A program made the translations under genes and the position numbers. A stretch of DNA of 64,000 bases, taken from positions 1-64,000 of the forward strand of contig JBOGNO010000014.1 of NCBI GenBank assembly GCA_050747245.1, written 5' to 3'. Source of the DNA: JBOGNO01 sp050747245. GTDB lineage: Bacteria > Acidobacteriota > Terriglobia > Acidiferrales > UBA7541. Positions 8,127 to 16,538 of this stretch are shown here, one piece after another; positions within the stretch are counted from its first letter, which is position 1, and each line of letters starts with the position of its first letter. Below the pieces are notes generated by a model that saw nothing but the letters and a program-made list of their open reading frames with translations, had not been told where the DNA came from and ran no database searches.

Positions 8127-10514
8127 ATGAGCGTTGAAACCTTTTATCCGCTGCCGCTGGAAATCTTTGGTGGGTTGAACACCTTGCTCGACCCCTCGAA
8201 CCTGTTGCCGGGCATGTCCCCGGCGCTCAGTGACGTGGAGTTCTTCCCGGGTGGAGTCCGGACACGCCCGGGCCTCGTGTCGCAATTCACCCCGCTCGCA
8301 AATTCGCCCAATGTGAATGGCCTCAAGAGCTACATCACCACGAATCTCGTCCAGCGACAGTTGGTGTTCGATTCGTTGTCGAATCTCTTCAAGGAAGTCT
8401 CTCCGGGAAATCTCTCGCTTATTGCCGGAAATCTCGCGCCATTGAACTCCTACCTCTCTTCCACCACGCTATTCGGCCGCGAATATCTCGCATTTTCCGA
8501 TGGCGGCATCGGACAGGATCTGCCCCGGCAATTCGACGACACTTTTCTCGATCGCGTGAGTCAGGTGGGTCCCGGCGAAGGGCCACTCGCCGCCGACGCG
8601 ACGGATGCCGGAAGTATCTCTGCAGGCGTGCATAAGGTTGCTGTCGTCTTTGTCACTCGCCAGGGATACTGGACAGCGCCTTCTCCAGCGACATCGTGGA
8701 CGGCCGTAGGCGGCAAGAAAGTGAACATCACCAATATTCCCACCGGCCCATCGAATGTCGTTCAGCGCTTGCTCACTTTCACGGCCGCGGGCGGAGCGAA
8801 CTTTTATCACGTCCCCGCGACAATGATTCTTAACGACAACACGACCACCTCACTGGAAGTCGATTTCAGCGATACCGTGCTGCTCTCCGGTGTGTCGATG
8901 GACTATTTATTCGCGCTCATTGAGCTGCCGAATCAGTTGGGTGTGATTGATTATGCTGAGCGCCTCTTCTGGTGGGGCGAGCGCACCAAGATGTCCAACT
9001 GGCGGAATCCGACCCTCGATGGCGGCTGGGACGTTACGGGAAACGGCAGGCCACTCGGCTGGGTGCGCGATCCTTCCGTCGGCGCGGGAGGCTCGCGCGA
9101 GACTGCCGATGTCATTTGGGGTGACGCCTACCGAATTACGGCTGACGGCGTTACCGCCATTCGCGGATTTATTTCTCAGAACGCAATCACCGACGCTGCC
9201 GGGAACACCTTAATTCAAAAGAACACGGATTACTCAGTCCGCGCTCGAGTCAAGCGCTCCGTCAACTTAAACGCCGGCACCATTCACGTCAATTGTTGGA
9301 GTCCATCTGTCGGGCTTATAGGCACTGGCCTCTCACTCACGGCCGCGCAAGTGACGACGCAGTACGTCGAATACTCCGCGGACCTGATGACCCCGCAATC
9401 CAGCCTTCCATCGGACTTGGTGCTGCGTGTACTTGCCGACGGCGTCCCTGGGCCTGCTGGAGAATCCTTCCTGATCGACAACATTGAAGTATTTCCCACG
9501 GCGCAGGCACTCGATGCATCCTTGGTGCGCTCCTCAAAAACGGAAAGCCCCGAAAGCTACGATGGCGTCACTGGATTCATGGAAGTCGCGCCCAACAACG
9601 GGCAGGCGATTCGCGCGGCATTCAAGCTGCGCAATCTTCTATATTTCGTGAAAGAACGGAGCCTCCACGTTACCGCCGACGACGGCGTGGACGAGCCTTC
9701 CTTCTGGACGATCGAAGAAGTGTCCAACAAGATTGGTACACCCTCCGCGCATGGTATCGGCGTCGGAGAGGAATGGGTTGTCATCGCGGGCCGCGCGGGC
9801 CTCTATTACTTCGATGGCAGCGCTCCGATAAAACTCTCTCAGGAAATTCAGCCCACGTGGGATTCCATCAATTGGGCGGCCGCAGAGACCATCTGGGTGC
9901 AGGCCGATGTCGAAAAGAAGAGAATCCTCGTGGGCGTGCCGATGGGCACGGCAACCCAGCCGAATCAAATTCTTGTGCTCGATTATTCGGAGGGCTTCGG
10001 GGATCCGCTCATTTCGCTGGCTTTGCTCCCTCCTCGCGCTCGGAAATGGTCCGTGTGGAATATCTCCGCCAATGCCTGCGGCATTATTGAGCGCTCCACG
10101 GGCGTCGCTCAGATTTTTCTCGGCAATAACAAATCCACAGGAAAAATCTATGCGCCAACCAAGGGTCAATTCTCCGACGATGGTGTGGCCATCAACTCGT
10201 TCTATGACACGGCATTTCTTTCGCGCACGGGCGCAACCGGGCGGAACCTCTTTGGGTATCTCACCATGTACGTACAGGGAGCAGGAAATTTCGCAGTCAG
10301 CGCATTCACTCCCGGAGATGCTTCGCTCGTCCCGCTCGGGACGCTTTTCCTCGGTTCGCCGCAGGGTAAAGACTTGGAATTGATGTCCAACACCATCGCC
10401 GAGCGCCTCAGTTTCCAGTTCGGCACAAATGCCGTGGGGTCGTGGTTTTCTCTCACCAAGTTTGTCCCTTGGGCCAAGCCCGAGCCGTTCGCATTCCTTC
10501 GCGGCCACAATTAG
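8127..10514 (+). CDS. Large phage tail protein (tail-tube-B-like nozzle candidate)
   Basis: This is a 795-residue beta-rich protein with no signal peptide. The N-terminus (LPLEIFGGLNTLLDPSNLLP, then DVEFFPGGVRTRPGL) resembles the start of large podoviral tail proteins that read through the virion model. The middle, about residues 310-460, contains a jelly-roll, carbohydrate-binding-like segment (FLIDNIEVFPTAQ), and the C-terminal half has propeller-like repeats (VVIAGRAGLYYFDGSAP). It sits where tail tubular protein B is found in T7-like gene order. The start codon has only a poor ribosome binding site. The family is not identified with certainty. Confidence 0.55.
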   Translation: MSVETFYPLPLEIFGGLNTLLDPSNLLPGMSPALSDVEFFPGGVRTRPGLVSQFTPLANSPNVNGLKSYITTNLVQRQLVFDSLSNLFKEVSPGNLSLIAGNLAPLNSYLSSTTLFGREYLAFSDGGIGQDLPRQFDDTFLDRVSQVGPGEGPLAADATDAGSISAGVHKVAVVFVTRQGYWTAPSPATSWTAVGGKKVNITNIPTGPSNVVQRLLTFTAAGGANFYHVPATMILNDNTTTSLEVDFSDTVLLSGVSMDYLFALIELPNQLGVIDYAERLFWWGERTKMSNWRNPTLDGGWDVTGNGRPLGWVRDPSVGAGGSRETADVIWGDAYRITADGVTAIRGFISQNAITDAAGNTLIQKNTDYSVRARVKRSVNLNAGTIHVNCWSPSVGLIGTGLSLTAAQVTTQYVEYSADLMTPQSSLPSDLVLRVLADGVPGPAGESFLIDNIEVFPTAQALDASLVRSSKTESPESYDGVTGFMEVAPNNGQAIRAAFKLRNLLYFVKERSLHVTADDGVDEPSFWTIEEVSNKIGTPSAHGIGVGEEWVVIAGRAGLYYFDGSAPIKLSQEIQPTWDSINWAAAETIWVQADVEKKRILVGVPMGTATQPNQILVLDYSEGFGDPLISLALLPPRARKWSVWNISANACGIIERSTGVAQIFLGNNKSTGKIYAPTKGQFSDDGVAINSFYDTAFLSRTGATGRNLFGYLTMYVQGAGNFAVSAFTPGDASLVPLGTLFLGSPQGKDLELMSNTIAERLSFQFGTNAVGSWFSLTKFVPWAKPEPFAFLRGHN

Positions 10515-11495
10515 ATGCAGCCTATACCCCAGATCGAAGCCCTGCGTCGCGAGAACCCCCATCTTTACGAGGCGCTCAAGCAATTGCTGGCATCTCTCGG
10601 AAAGATCAATCTCGACGCGCAGATTTACGACGGTACTACCTACGCGCGCGTGCTGACCGACGCGCTCACCGTCAACAAAATCGATCCAGCGAAATCCGGC
10701 GTGCTGATGAAGGGTTCCGTGCCGCCCACCTGGTCGGGCGCATTCACCTACGCATCCACGACCTCAGGAATCACTTGGTCGTGGAGCAGCCTCACAATTC
10801 TGCGCGCCGATGGCACTGCAACGAACGCGCCCAACGGTTCGCTCGCAGTCTCCGGGCTTGCCGCTGGAACGGCCTATTTTTTCTATCCCTACTGGGACGA
10901 GGTCCTCAACGCCGTCGTCTTCGTGAATGGCGGCGCTGGCTCTCCACCGAATGCTTTCTCCGCGAAGACCAACGCCGCCGCCCAGCAGCAATCCCTTCAA
11001 GGCCGCATTCCTCTTTCCGCTGGAGGCATGTCCGCGGCGACCACGAGTTCGGGAACTGGTGGCGGCTCGGGTGGAGGCTCAGGATCTTGCCTCCGTTCCG
11101 GATCGGTTGTTCTCAGTCGCGATCGTGGCACCCTGCCTCTGGAATCGTGTCACATCGGCGAACACATACTTGGCCGCGATGGCTGGACGAAGATTATTCG
11201 TCTCGAACAGCATCCCGCCGACATCTTCATCCGCATCCATTTTTCCAACGAAGAAATCCTGGACGTTACGCCGCACCATGTATTCGCACTTGCCGATGGC
11301 TCGCCGATGCGCGCCGAACGGCTCTGCCTTTCTGACGTGCTCGTCGGCCGCTTTTCCAAATTGACCATCAGGCGTCTCGAGGCTGTTTGCGAGGAAGGTT
11401 GCAAGATGCTGGTGAGCTGCGAGCCGTGCACGGAATTTTATTCAGGCCACCATTCGGCTAGCGTTCTTACTCACAATTACACTTTTTCCTCTTAA
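10515..11495 (+). CDS. Virion-type protein with C-terminal Hint (intein-like) domain
   Basis: This is a 326-residue protein whose ATG directly follows the stop of the tail gene. Residues 1-175 form a structural domain with a fibronectin-like beta segment. A Gly/Ser linker (SSGTGGGSGGGSGS) leads to Cys192, which opens a domain of about 130 residues with Hint hallmarks: the initiating Cys192, a block-B-type TPHHVF with Thr252 and His255, and a terminal VLTHN ending in His320-Asn321. Hint domains carry out N-S acyl shift and self-cleavage or splicing. The residue after Asn321 is Tyr, not Cys/Ser/Thr, and only five residues follow, so ordinary splicing is unlikely. Cleavage as in bacterial intein-like (BIL) domains is plausible. 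Confidence 0.7.
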   Translation: MQPIPQIEALRRENPHLYEALKQLLASLGKINLDAQIYDGTTYARVLTDALTVNKIDPAKSGVLMKGSVPPTWSGAFTYASTTSGITWSWSSLTILRADGTATNAPNGSLAVSGLAAGTAYFFYPYWDEVLNAVVFVNGGAGSPPNAFSAKTNAAAQQQSLQGRIPLSAGGMSAATTSSGTGGGSGGGSGSCLRSGSVVLSRDRGTLPLESCHIGEHILGRDGWTKIIRLEQHPADIFIRIHFSNEEILDVTPHHVFALADGSPMRAERLCLSDVLVGRFSKLTIRRLEAVCEEGCKMLVSCEPCTEFYSGHHSASVLTHNYTFSS

Positions 11496-11519
11496 GCCCT
11501 GCCGATTTCAGATGGCAAC

Positions 11520-11855
11520 ATGACCGGCCGCAATTACTACATCACGACACTTGCTGAATGGCAGCGCATGTGTCATTGCTTTGCCAACTCGCACTTCATC
11601 GCTGCTGATCCCTCGCTTTCCCTGACGGGCTCAAGCACAATTCTGGCGCTGGTCGAAGCCGATGAAGCTCTTCACCTCGAGCTAGAGCAGCACGCCGCAT
11701 GGGAGGCGCTGCCGCACCCACTGGCGGCGAAACCCGTCGGCCAGCGAATCGCGCGAAAGCTCGCGGGGCAGGGAATTGCGCCTTCCGAAACTGCCTTTGA
11801 GGTCGCGGAGAAACTCTCGCGTACGCATCCACTCCTGCGTCATCGGGTGTTTTAG
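11520..11855 (+). CDS. Phage-associated hypothetical protein
   Basis: This is a 111-residue, mostly helical soluble protein, beginning MTGRNYYITTLAEWQRMCHC and rich in Ala, Leu and His. It has no recognised motif. No clear ribosome binding site precedes the ATG, so translation may depend on the gene upstream. It is co-directional with the Hint-domain gene and the GNAT-like gene and is probably part of the same transcription unit. A role as a virion accessory protein is only a guess. Confidence 0.45.
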   Translation: MTGRNYYITTLAEWQRMCHCFANSHFIAADPSLSLTGSSTILALVEADEALHLELEQHAAWEALPHPLAAKPVGQRIARKLAGQGIAPSETAFEVAEKLSRTHPLLRHRVF

Positions 11856-11863
11856 CTGGCGCA

Positions 11864-12259
11864 ATGCGAATCCGCGAATACACCGACGCCGATCTCGCCG
11901 AACTGGTCGAGATGCATCGCCGGCAAGGCTTCGACTACGCGTTCCCGGACCTTGACGATCCGCTGTTTGTTTCAAGGATTGTCCTTGAAGATGGCGAAGG
12001 AAAAATTGTCGCGGCCGCGCTCGCTCACCTGACCTCGGAAATCTATTTTCTGCAGGATCCAGCGGCTGGCTCGCCGCGTGAGCGCTGGGCGCGCGTTCTT
12101 GCGCTTCACGCGGCGGGCGCAAATGACCTGCGCTCCAAAGGGCTAAAGGATGCGCACGCCTGGCTGCCGCCTAATATCGCGCGGCGATTCGGGCGCCGCC
12201 TCGAATCCATCGGTTGGGTTCGCGACGACGCCTGGACACCTTTCTGCACGCGGTTCTAA
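11864..12259 (+). CDS. GNAT-like protein of the virion block
   Basis: This is a 131-residue protein. The N-terminus, MRIREYTDADLAELVEMHRR, is the typical first strand-helix of the GNAT acyltransferase fold. The later acetyl-CoA loop (Q/R-x-x-G-x-G/A) is not obvious, so catalysis is doubtful. T7-like phages often encode a GNAT-fold protein at the gp13 position, between the tail tube and the internal virion proteins, and this gene occupies the same slot. The stop lies 23 bp before the next start, with a strong ribosome site between them. Confidence 0.5.
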   Translation: MRIREYTDADLAELVEMHRRQGFDYAFPDLDDPLFVSRIVLEDGEGKIVAAALAHLTSEIYFLQDPAAGSPRERWARVLALHAAGANDLRSKGLKDAHAWLPPNIARRFGRRLESIGWVRDDAWTPFCTRF

Positions 12260-12282
12260 GAATTTCCGTTGAAGGAGGAGAA

Positions 12283-12843
12283 ATGTCACGGGGAGCTCAG
12301 CAAAGTACGCGCAATGAAATCGACAAGCAGCTCGGATTGCAAAATCAGCTCATCGGGCAGGAGAATCAGCAGAGCGGCTCTGACCGCTCGCTCCTAGTGC
12401 CGGGCATTGAGGGCCTTTTAACAAGTCCGGGCTTCACTCCAGCCCAACAATCCGCCATCACGCAGGAGGGCATGGGCTCAGCGCGCACGGCATTTGACGC
12501 CATGCGCGAAAGCGCCGCAAATCGCGTCGCTGCAACCAACAATCCTGCCGGCTTTTCAGAACTCACCGCGCAACTTGGACGTGAAGAAGCTCAGAACCTC
12601 TCTCAACAGGCTCGCCAGAACCAGATCGCATTCGCCAATCGCCAGCGCTCGGATCAGCTGGCCGGTTTGCAGGCGGCCGGGCAACTCTACGGCATTGACA
12701 CCAACCTCCTCGGTCGTGCCATGGGAGTGCCCGTTGGATTGCTGAGCGCCCGTGCTCAGGCTTCTAGCGGCAGCACGCTGGGAGGTTTCGGCGGACTCTT
12801 CGCCGGACTCGGCGCCGGCATCGGCGGCTCGTTGTTCGGTTAA
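12283..12843 (+). CDS. Internal-virion-like protein, Gln/Ala-rich helical with Gly-rich tail
   Basis: This is a 186-residue protein. ATG 12283 is chosen because GGAGGAG lies just upstream; an in-frame start further up would overlap the GNAT-like gene. It is Gln/Asn/Ala-rich and helical (residues 1-150) and ends in a Gly/Leu/Phe stretch (GGFGGLFAGLGAGIGGSLFG) that could insert in a membrane. This composition resembles podoviral internal core/ejection proteins of the gp14 type. Position after a GNAT-like protein and before a lytic transglycosylase supports that reading. No family is certain. Confidence 0.5.
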   Translation: MSRGAQQSTRNEIDKQLGLQNQLIGQENQQSGSDRSLLVPGIEGLLTSPGFTPAQQSAITQEGMGSARTAFDAMRESAANRVAATNNPAGFSELTAQLGREEAQNLSQQARQNQIAFANRQRSDQLAGLQAAGQLYGIDTNLLGRAMGVPVGLLSARAQASSGSTLGGFGGLFAGLGAGIGGSLFG

Positions 12844-12897
12844 TCAGCTCCCGATTGGTGGCAATTTCGAAGATCTATTCGTTGGAGGCGATTTCCA

Positions 12898-13137
12898 ATG
12901 TCTGTCGCCTTTGTATTTTACTCCCTTCTCGCGGTTGCCCAGCTCGCACTTTTCGTGCGCTGGCTTTACAGGCGAATTCGCGATGAGGAATTGATGCACA
13001 CGTTCATCCGCGACATGGCACAGAACCATCTCCCGCATATCTACAATGCATTGCGGCGGCTTTGTCGGGAGAAGGGAATTGACCTGCCAGAGGAACCCCA
13101 CATCCAATGGGTAGATTTGACCGGCCCAAAGTACTGA
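12898..13137 (+). CDS. Small membrane-anchored phage protein
   Basis: This is a 79-residue protein with a GGAGG site upstream. One N-terminal membrane segment (residues about 3-22, AFVFYSLLAVAQLALFVRWL) is followed by a basic stop-transfer and a soluble helix ending IDLPEEPHIQWVDL. It lies between the internal-virion-like gene and the lytic transglycosylase. It could be a lysis accessory or second holin, but no motif decides this. Confidence 0.45.
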   Translation: MSVAFVFYSLLAVAQLALFVRWLYRRIRDEELMHTFIRDMAQNHLPHIYNALRRLCREKGIDLPEEPHIQWVDLTGPKY

Positions 13138-13190
13138 GCTCGATCATGCCGCAGTCATTCGTTCAATCTTTACCCGCCACCCGCTAAAAA

Positions 13191-13643
13191 ATGTCCGTGG
13201 ATATTCCGAACACTCAATACGTCGCCCCCGCGCGCGCGGCCGCGATGCGTCATGGACTCCCTCCCGAACTCGTCTGTGCTGTCTGCGAGCAGGAATCGGC
13301 CTGGTGTCCCTTCGCAATCCGCTACGAGCCTGCATTCTTCTCGAAATACGTCGCGCCACTATTTACCAATAATGAAATCACTGCTACCGAAGCCTATGCC
13401 CGCGGGATAAGCTGGGGGCTCATGCAGGTTATGGGGCAGGTCGCGCGCGAATTTGGTTTTGCGAGGATATTTCTTTCGGAACTCTGCGACCCTGCGACCG
13501 GTCTCGACATAGGTTCAAAAATTCTCGCGCATAAGGTCTCTGTCGCGCAGGGCAATTTGCGCGATGCACTGCTAGCCTGGAATGGCGGCGGCAATCCGGA
13601 TTATCCCGCTCAGGTTTTAGCCCGCATGAGCAAGTACACCTAG
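13191..13643 (+). CDS. Lytic transglycosylase (SLT domain), endolysin or virion-associated
   Basis: This is a 150-residue protein that is almost entirely one SLT/lysozyme-like domain. Visible marks are the catalytic-type EQESAW with Glu35, the central GLMQVMGQVAREFGF block and AWNGGGNPDYP near the C-terminus. It would cut the beta-1,4 bond between MurNAc and GlcNAc with formation of 1,6-anhydro-MurNAc. There is no signal peptide, so it would reach peptidoglycan through a holin or as part of the virion, as T7 gp16 does. The ATG has only a weak ribosome site (AAAAA), and the gene is shorter than cellular Slt enzymes. Confidence 0.75.
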   Translation: MSVDIPNTQYVAPARAAAMRHGLPPELVCAVCEQESAWCPFAIRYEPAFFSKYVAPLFTNNEITATEAYARGISWGLMQVMGQVAREFGFARIFLSELCDPATGLDIGSKILAHKVSVAQGNLRDALLAWNGGGNPDYPAQVLARMSKYT

Positions 13644-13763
13644 CCCTGCGGCTTCGAATTCGTTTGATCCGAAGAGCGCTGGCCTCTCGGCACCTTGTCG
13701 GCACTGCAATGACACTATTAGTCATCCGGGGGAGGTTTCCAAGATACGGGAGTGCAGCTCATC

Positions 13764-14468
13764 ATGCCCAAATCGAAATGGTTCTACGCAGTCCTTGCCG
13801 TTGCAATACTCGGCCTCGGGACATTCGCTTTTCGGTCCTGGCTGGAATCGCACGATGACCAGTTGCAGCTCAAGACCACTCTCCAGGCTCAGCAGCAATT
13901 GATCGACGCCGCCAATGCTCAAGAAATGCAGCACGCCGCAGAACTTCAGCAAGCCCTCGCGCAAGTAGACGCGCTCAAAAAATCGGTTCGTTCTCCCGAA
14001 GAAATTCTCCGCGCGCTCCCAAGCTATTTGCATTTGCCGGAGCCCATCACGATGGCAGCGCAGCAGTCCACCACTGCCTCGAGCGGCCTGCAGCAAGCGG
14101 GGAGCGCAGCCGCGAATCCAGTCCAGGAAACCGGGGCTCCGTCCTCACGTTCAGGAACTAATGAAATTTTGCCATCCAACAAGGGGAAGGGAACTCCCCT
14201 CCCGGACTCGCCCTCGGCTCAAATCCCCGCCGCCGACCTGAAACCTCTGTTTGACTTTGTACAGGATTGTCGCGCATGCCAACTGAAATTGGCGGAGAGC
14301 CAGGCAACACTTCAGGATGAACAGGCAAAATCCCAAGCCCTTACTCGTGAACGCGACGCCGCGCTCAAAGCGGCTCACGGAGGCAGCTTCTGGTTGCGAA
14401 TTCGCCGCAATGCCAAGTGGCTTGCGATTGGCGCCATTGCCGGTTCCATCGCCTCACGCCGTTGGTGA
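13764..14468 (+). CDS. Membrane-anchored coiled-coil protein, spanin-like
   Basis: This is a 234-residue protein. ATG 13764 (MPKSKWFYAVLAVA) follows a GGGAG; a GTG at 13752 is a less likely start. One membrane segment (residues about 7-27) is followed by a coiled coil rich in Gln/Ala (about 32-75), a Pro/Ser/Gly-rich spacer, and a second coiled coil that starts with a CRAC pair. The C-terminus holds a short hydrophobic stretch. An N-terminal anchor plus periplasmic coiled coil behind an endolysin gene is the layout of Rz-type inner-membrane spanins, but the second hydrophobic segment is unusual for them. Confidence 0.5.
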   Translation: MPKSKWFYAVLAVAILGLGTFAFRSWLESHDDQLQLKTTLQAQQQLIDAANAQEMQHAAELQQALAQVDALKKSVRSPEEILRALPSYLHLPEPITMAAQQSTTASSGLQQAGSAAANPVQETGAPSSRSGTNEILPSNKGKGTPLPDSPSAQIPAADLKPLFDFVQDCRACQLKLAESQATLQDEQAKSQALTRERDAALKAAHGGSFWLRIRRNAKWLAIGAIAGSIASRRW

Positions 14469-14641
14469 GAACTCTCTGCACTCATTGCATTCCTCACGCT
14501 GATCTCCGTCATTAGCCCTGAGTTAGGCCGAGCCTGCAACGGGCTAAACCCGAACTAGCGCGAGAAGTTCCCACTCTACTACGCATGGATCGCACGACTT
14601 GGGCTCTTGTGCCGCAAGCGTGTTATTCTTACCCAGTCGTG

Positions 14642-14800
14642 ATGAAAAACGCTAAATCGGCAACGCGACAGCACCACATCTTTCGCCCTTCGCCCGAAGT
14701 ACAGAAACGTATGGAGCCGATTTCCCGGGAAGCTTTTCATAGACTCTTGCACAGGGCAATCAGCCTACCTGCCTTGAGACCCGCTCCAAAATCGCGCTGA
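14642..14800 (+). CDS. Possible small basic protein
   Basis: A 52-codon frame starts MKNAKSATRQHHIF and continues with SREAFHRLLHRAIS; it is basic and helical. It overlaps the end of the truncated transposase on the other strand. There is no ribosome site and no family match that I recognise, so this may be a chance frame. The surrounding 14,469-14,759 shows no other gene. Confidence 0.2.
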   Translation: MKNAKSATRQHHIFRPSPEVQKRMEPISREAFHRLLHRAISLPALRPAPKSR

Positions 14801-15227
14801 ACTGCCATTTTCCATTGTGTCGCAGGCCGTCTTCGGGCAGCAGACTGCGAATCTGCCGGAACATGCGCCAGGCGGTCTTGTAAGTAACTCCCGTTTCGCG
14901 TTGAATCTGTTTCGCCGAGATTCTGCATCGGGTCGATGCTATCAGGTACGCGGCGTAAAACCAGATTCGCAGGGATGTGGAGGACTTTTCGAAAATCGTT
15001 CGTGCCAGCGGATAGATGTGGGTCCCGCACGTTTGACAGGCGTAGGCGGTACGCTTCCCCACGCGGTGATGCTTGCGCGCTTCCTCGCACTTTGCGCAAT
15101 CGGCGATCCCCCTTGGCCAGCGTCTCTCTTTGATGAAATCCAGGCATGCGGAACTGTCCGGAAACTCACAGTTGAAGTCCCGAATCCTGTACCGCACTTC
15201 CCTTCGAATGTTCCGCTTGCCTTTCAC
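14760..15227 (-). pseudogene. IS1595-type transposase, truncated after the zinc ribbon and HTH
   Basis: This is 155 residues. The N-terminal domain of IS1595/ISXO2-type transposases is clear: a zinc ribbon with CAKC and CQTC pairs, then TIFEKSSTSLRIWFYAAYL and the helix SAKQIQRETGVTYKTAWRMF. Full-length members continue with a DDE/DDN catalytic domain of some 150 residues. Here the frame stops right after RQIRSLLPEDG, and I see no continuation downstream in another frame. It is therefore probably an inactive remnant, unless the short form acts as a DNA-binding protein. It lies at the right edge of the phage-derived block. Confidence 0.65.
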
Positions 15228-15977
15228 GATTCTCAGAGTCTACAAAAAACGCCTACTTGTTGTCGCGGGATAATCTCATTGCGGTCAATTCTCAGCTTGC
15301 TTCTGCTAACGGATATTATGTGATTAACGGCAAGTTAAAAATAAGATTTGCGGTTACAGTCATTTTCGACTGCTCGTGCGGTAAAGCGCACGAACTGAGG
15401 CAAGGACTAGTCCGAGGAAATAGCCGGAGCATTGCCCTCGAAACCGACGAATGATCGGATGAGGCGATGCATGCAGGGGGTCCCGCGGGAGACCGGGTTC
15501 TGGAGACTGAACGACGTACTGACATCAGAGAGATGTTCGGAAAGGTCGCGCATCGGGAAAGATTCTGGAAACTCAGCGAAGGACTGAGGCCAGATAGAAC
15601 ATCGGGACGGTTCCTCGAAATCTGAGATCAGCAAGCAGTGTTCCTATGCCTGGAAAAGCAAGAGATTGCCAGAGCGAAGCTTGGAGCCCTGGCACCGGCG
15701 CGTATCTACGCGCACGGCGCAAGTTGGCCACTGCATGTGTCAGCGCCGAGTGTTGATATTTCTGCAGAACTAACTAGCATTGTCCTGCATGAGAGTCATC
15801 GCGATGCAAAGGAGCGTTTGCGGATGCGCATGCAGGAAGTTGCGGTCGGTGGCGCGCGACTCGGATGCAGCAGGTTGAACGTCGCCGAGAGTGTGTGGCA
15901 GACAGGACACTAAATACAAAGCTTTCAGCTTTCACTTGGAACTATATCATGAGCAGTTCGGCAATCGGAGCAATCAG
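15228..15977. other. Gene-poor spacer with a degenerate 65-bp tandem repeat
   Basis: No convincing gene is visible in these 750 bases. Between about 15,484 and 15,615 two copies of a unit of roughly 65 bp follow each other; both contain TTCTGGA, then an ACTGA block and TCGG, with many differences between copies. The rest has lower G+C than the neighbours and short frames without ribosome sites. This is probably decayed sequence next to the transposase remnant. Confidence 0.4.
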
Positions 15978-16430
15978 CTAGCGGACGGGCTCAAGCAACT
16001 TTTCTTTACGGAAGATCAATTCGTTGATGTTGTAGGGAGCGAGTTCGAAACTGTGGCCGTGGGTAATGGCATCGGTGGGACAAGCCTCCACGCAATAGCC
16101 GCAGAAAATGCAGCGCGAGTAATCGATGTTGTAGACCTTCGCGTAGCGCTCGCCCGCGGAAATGCGGTCTTTCTCGGTGTTCTCCGCCGCTTCGATGTAA
16201 ATGCAATTTGACGGGCAGGCGGCGGCGCACAAGAAACAGCCCACGCATTTTTCGAGGCCATTTTCATCGCGCTGCAGGACGTGGATCCCGCGATATCGCG
16301 GCTGAAAATTGACAGGCTCCTCGGGGTAGTTCTCCGTCGTGGGCTTGCGGAACATGGTCACGAAAGTGACGCGGAAGCCCTTGGCGAGAGCTGTGATTGT
16401 TTCGCCGACTTCTCCAAAAATCGAGGCCAT
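15978..16430 (-). CDS. nuoI: NuoI-like 2x[4Fe-4S] ferredoxin subunit
   Basis: This is 150 residues. Two classical CxxCxxCxxxCP motifs are present, at Cys62/65/68/72 and Cys107/110/113/117, embedded in the typical NuoI frame (RYRGIHVLQRDENGLEKCVGC; NIDYSRCIFCGYCVEACP). In complex I this subunit binds clusters N6a and N6b and passes electrons towards quinone. No other nuo gene is nearby, so this is either a detached subunit copy or part of a different redox module. It lies downstream of the YpdA-like flavoprotein, 108 bp apart and co-directional, which suggests a shared transcript. The length fits NuoI. Confidence 0.8.
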   Translation of the reverse strand: MASIFGEVGETITALAKGFRVTFVTMFRKPTTENYPEEPVNFQPRYRGIHVLQRDENGLEKCVGCFLCAAACPSNCIYIEAAENTEKDRISAGERYAKVYNIDYSRCIFCGYCVEACPTDAITHGHSFELAPYNINELIFRKEKLLEPVR

Positions 16431-16538
16431 CGAATCAGACTCTAACAGACTGAGCGACGAGCCGCAAACACATGCGCGAGAGGCTGCAAGCTACGCTGAT
16501 GCTCTGCATTTCCAGATTCATTCGGACGCCGAGCCGCA

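Noticed and set aside
15407..15634. Minus-strand 75-codon frame over the 65-bp tandem repeat
   Set aside because: No ribosome site, no family and poor coding bias; the repeat in the DNA explains its repeated residues.
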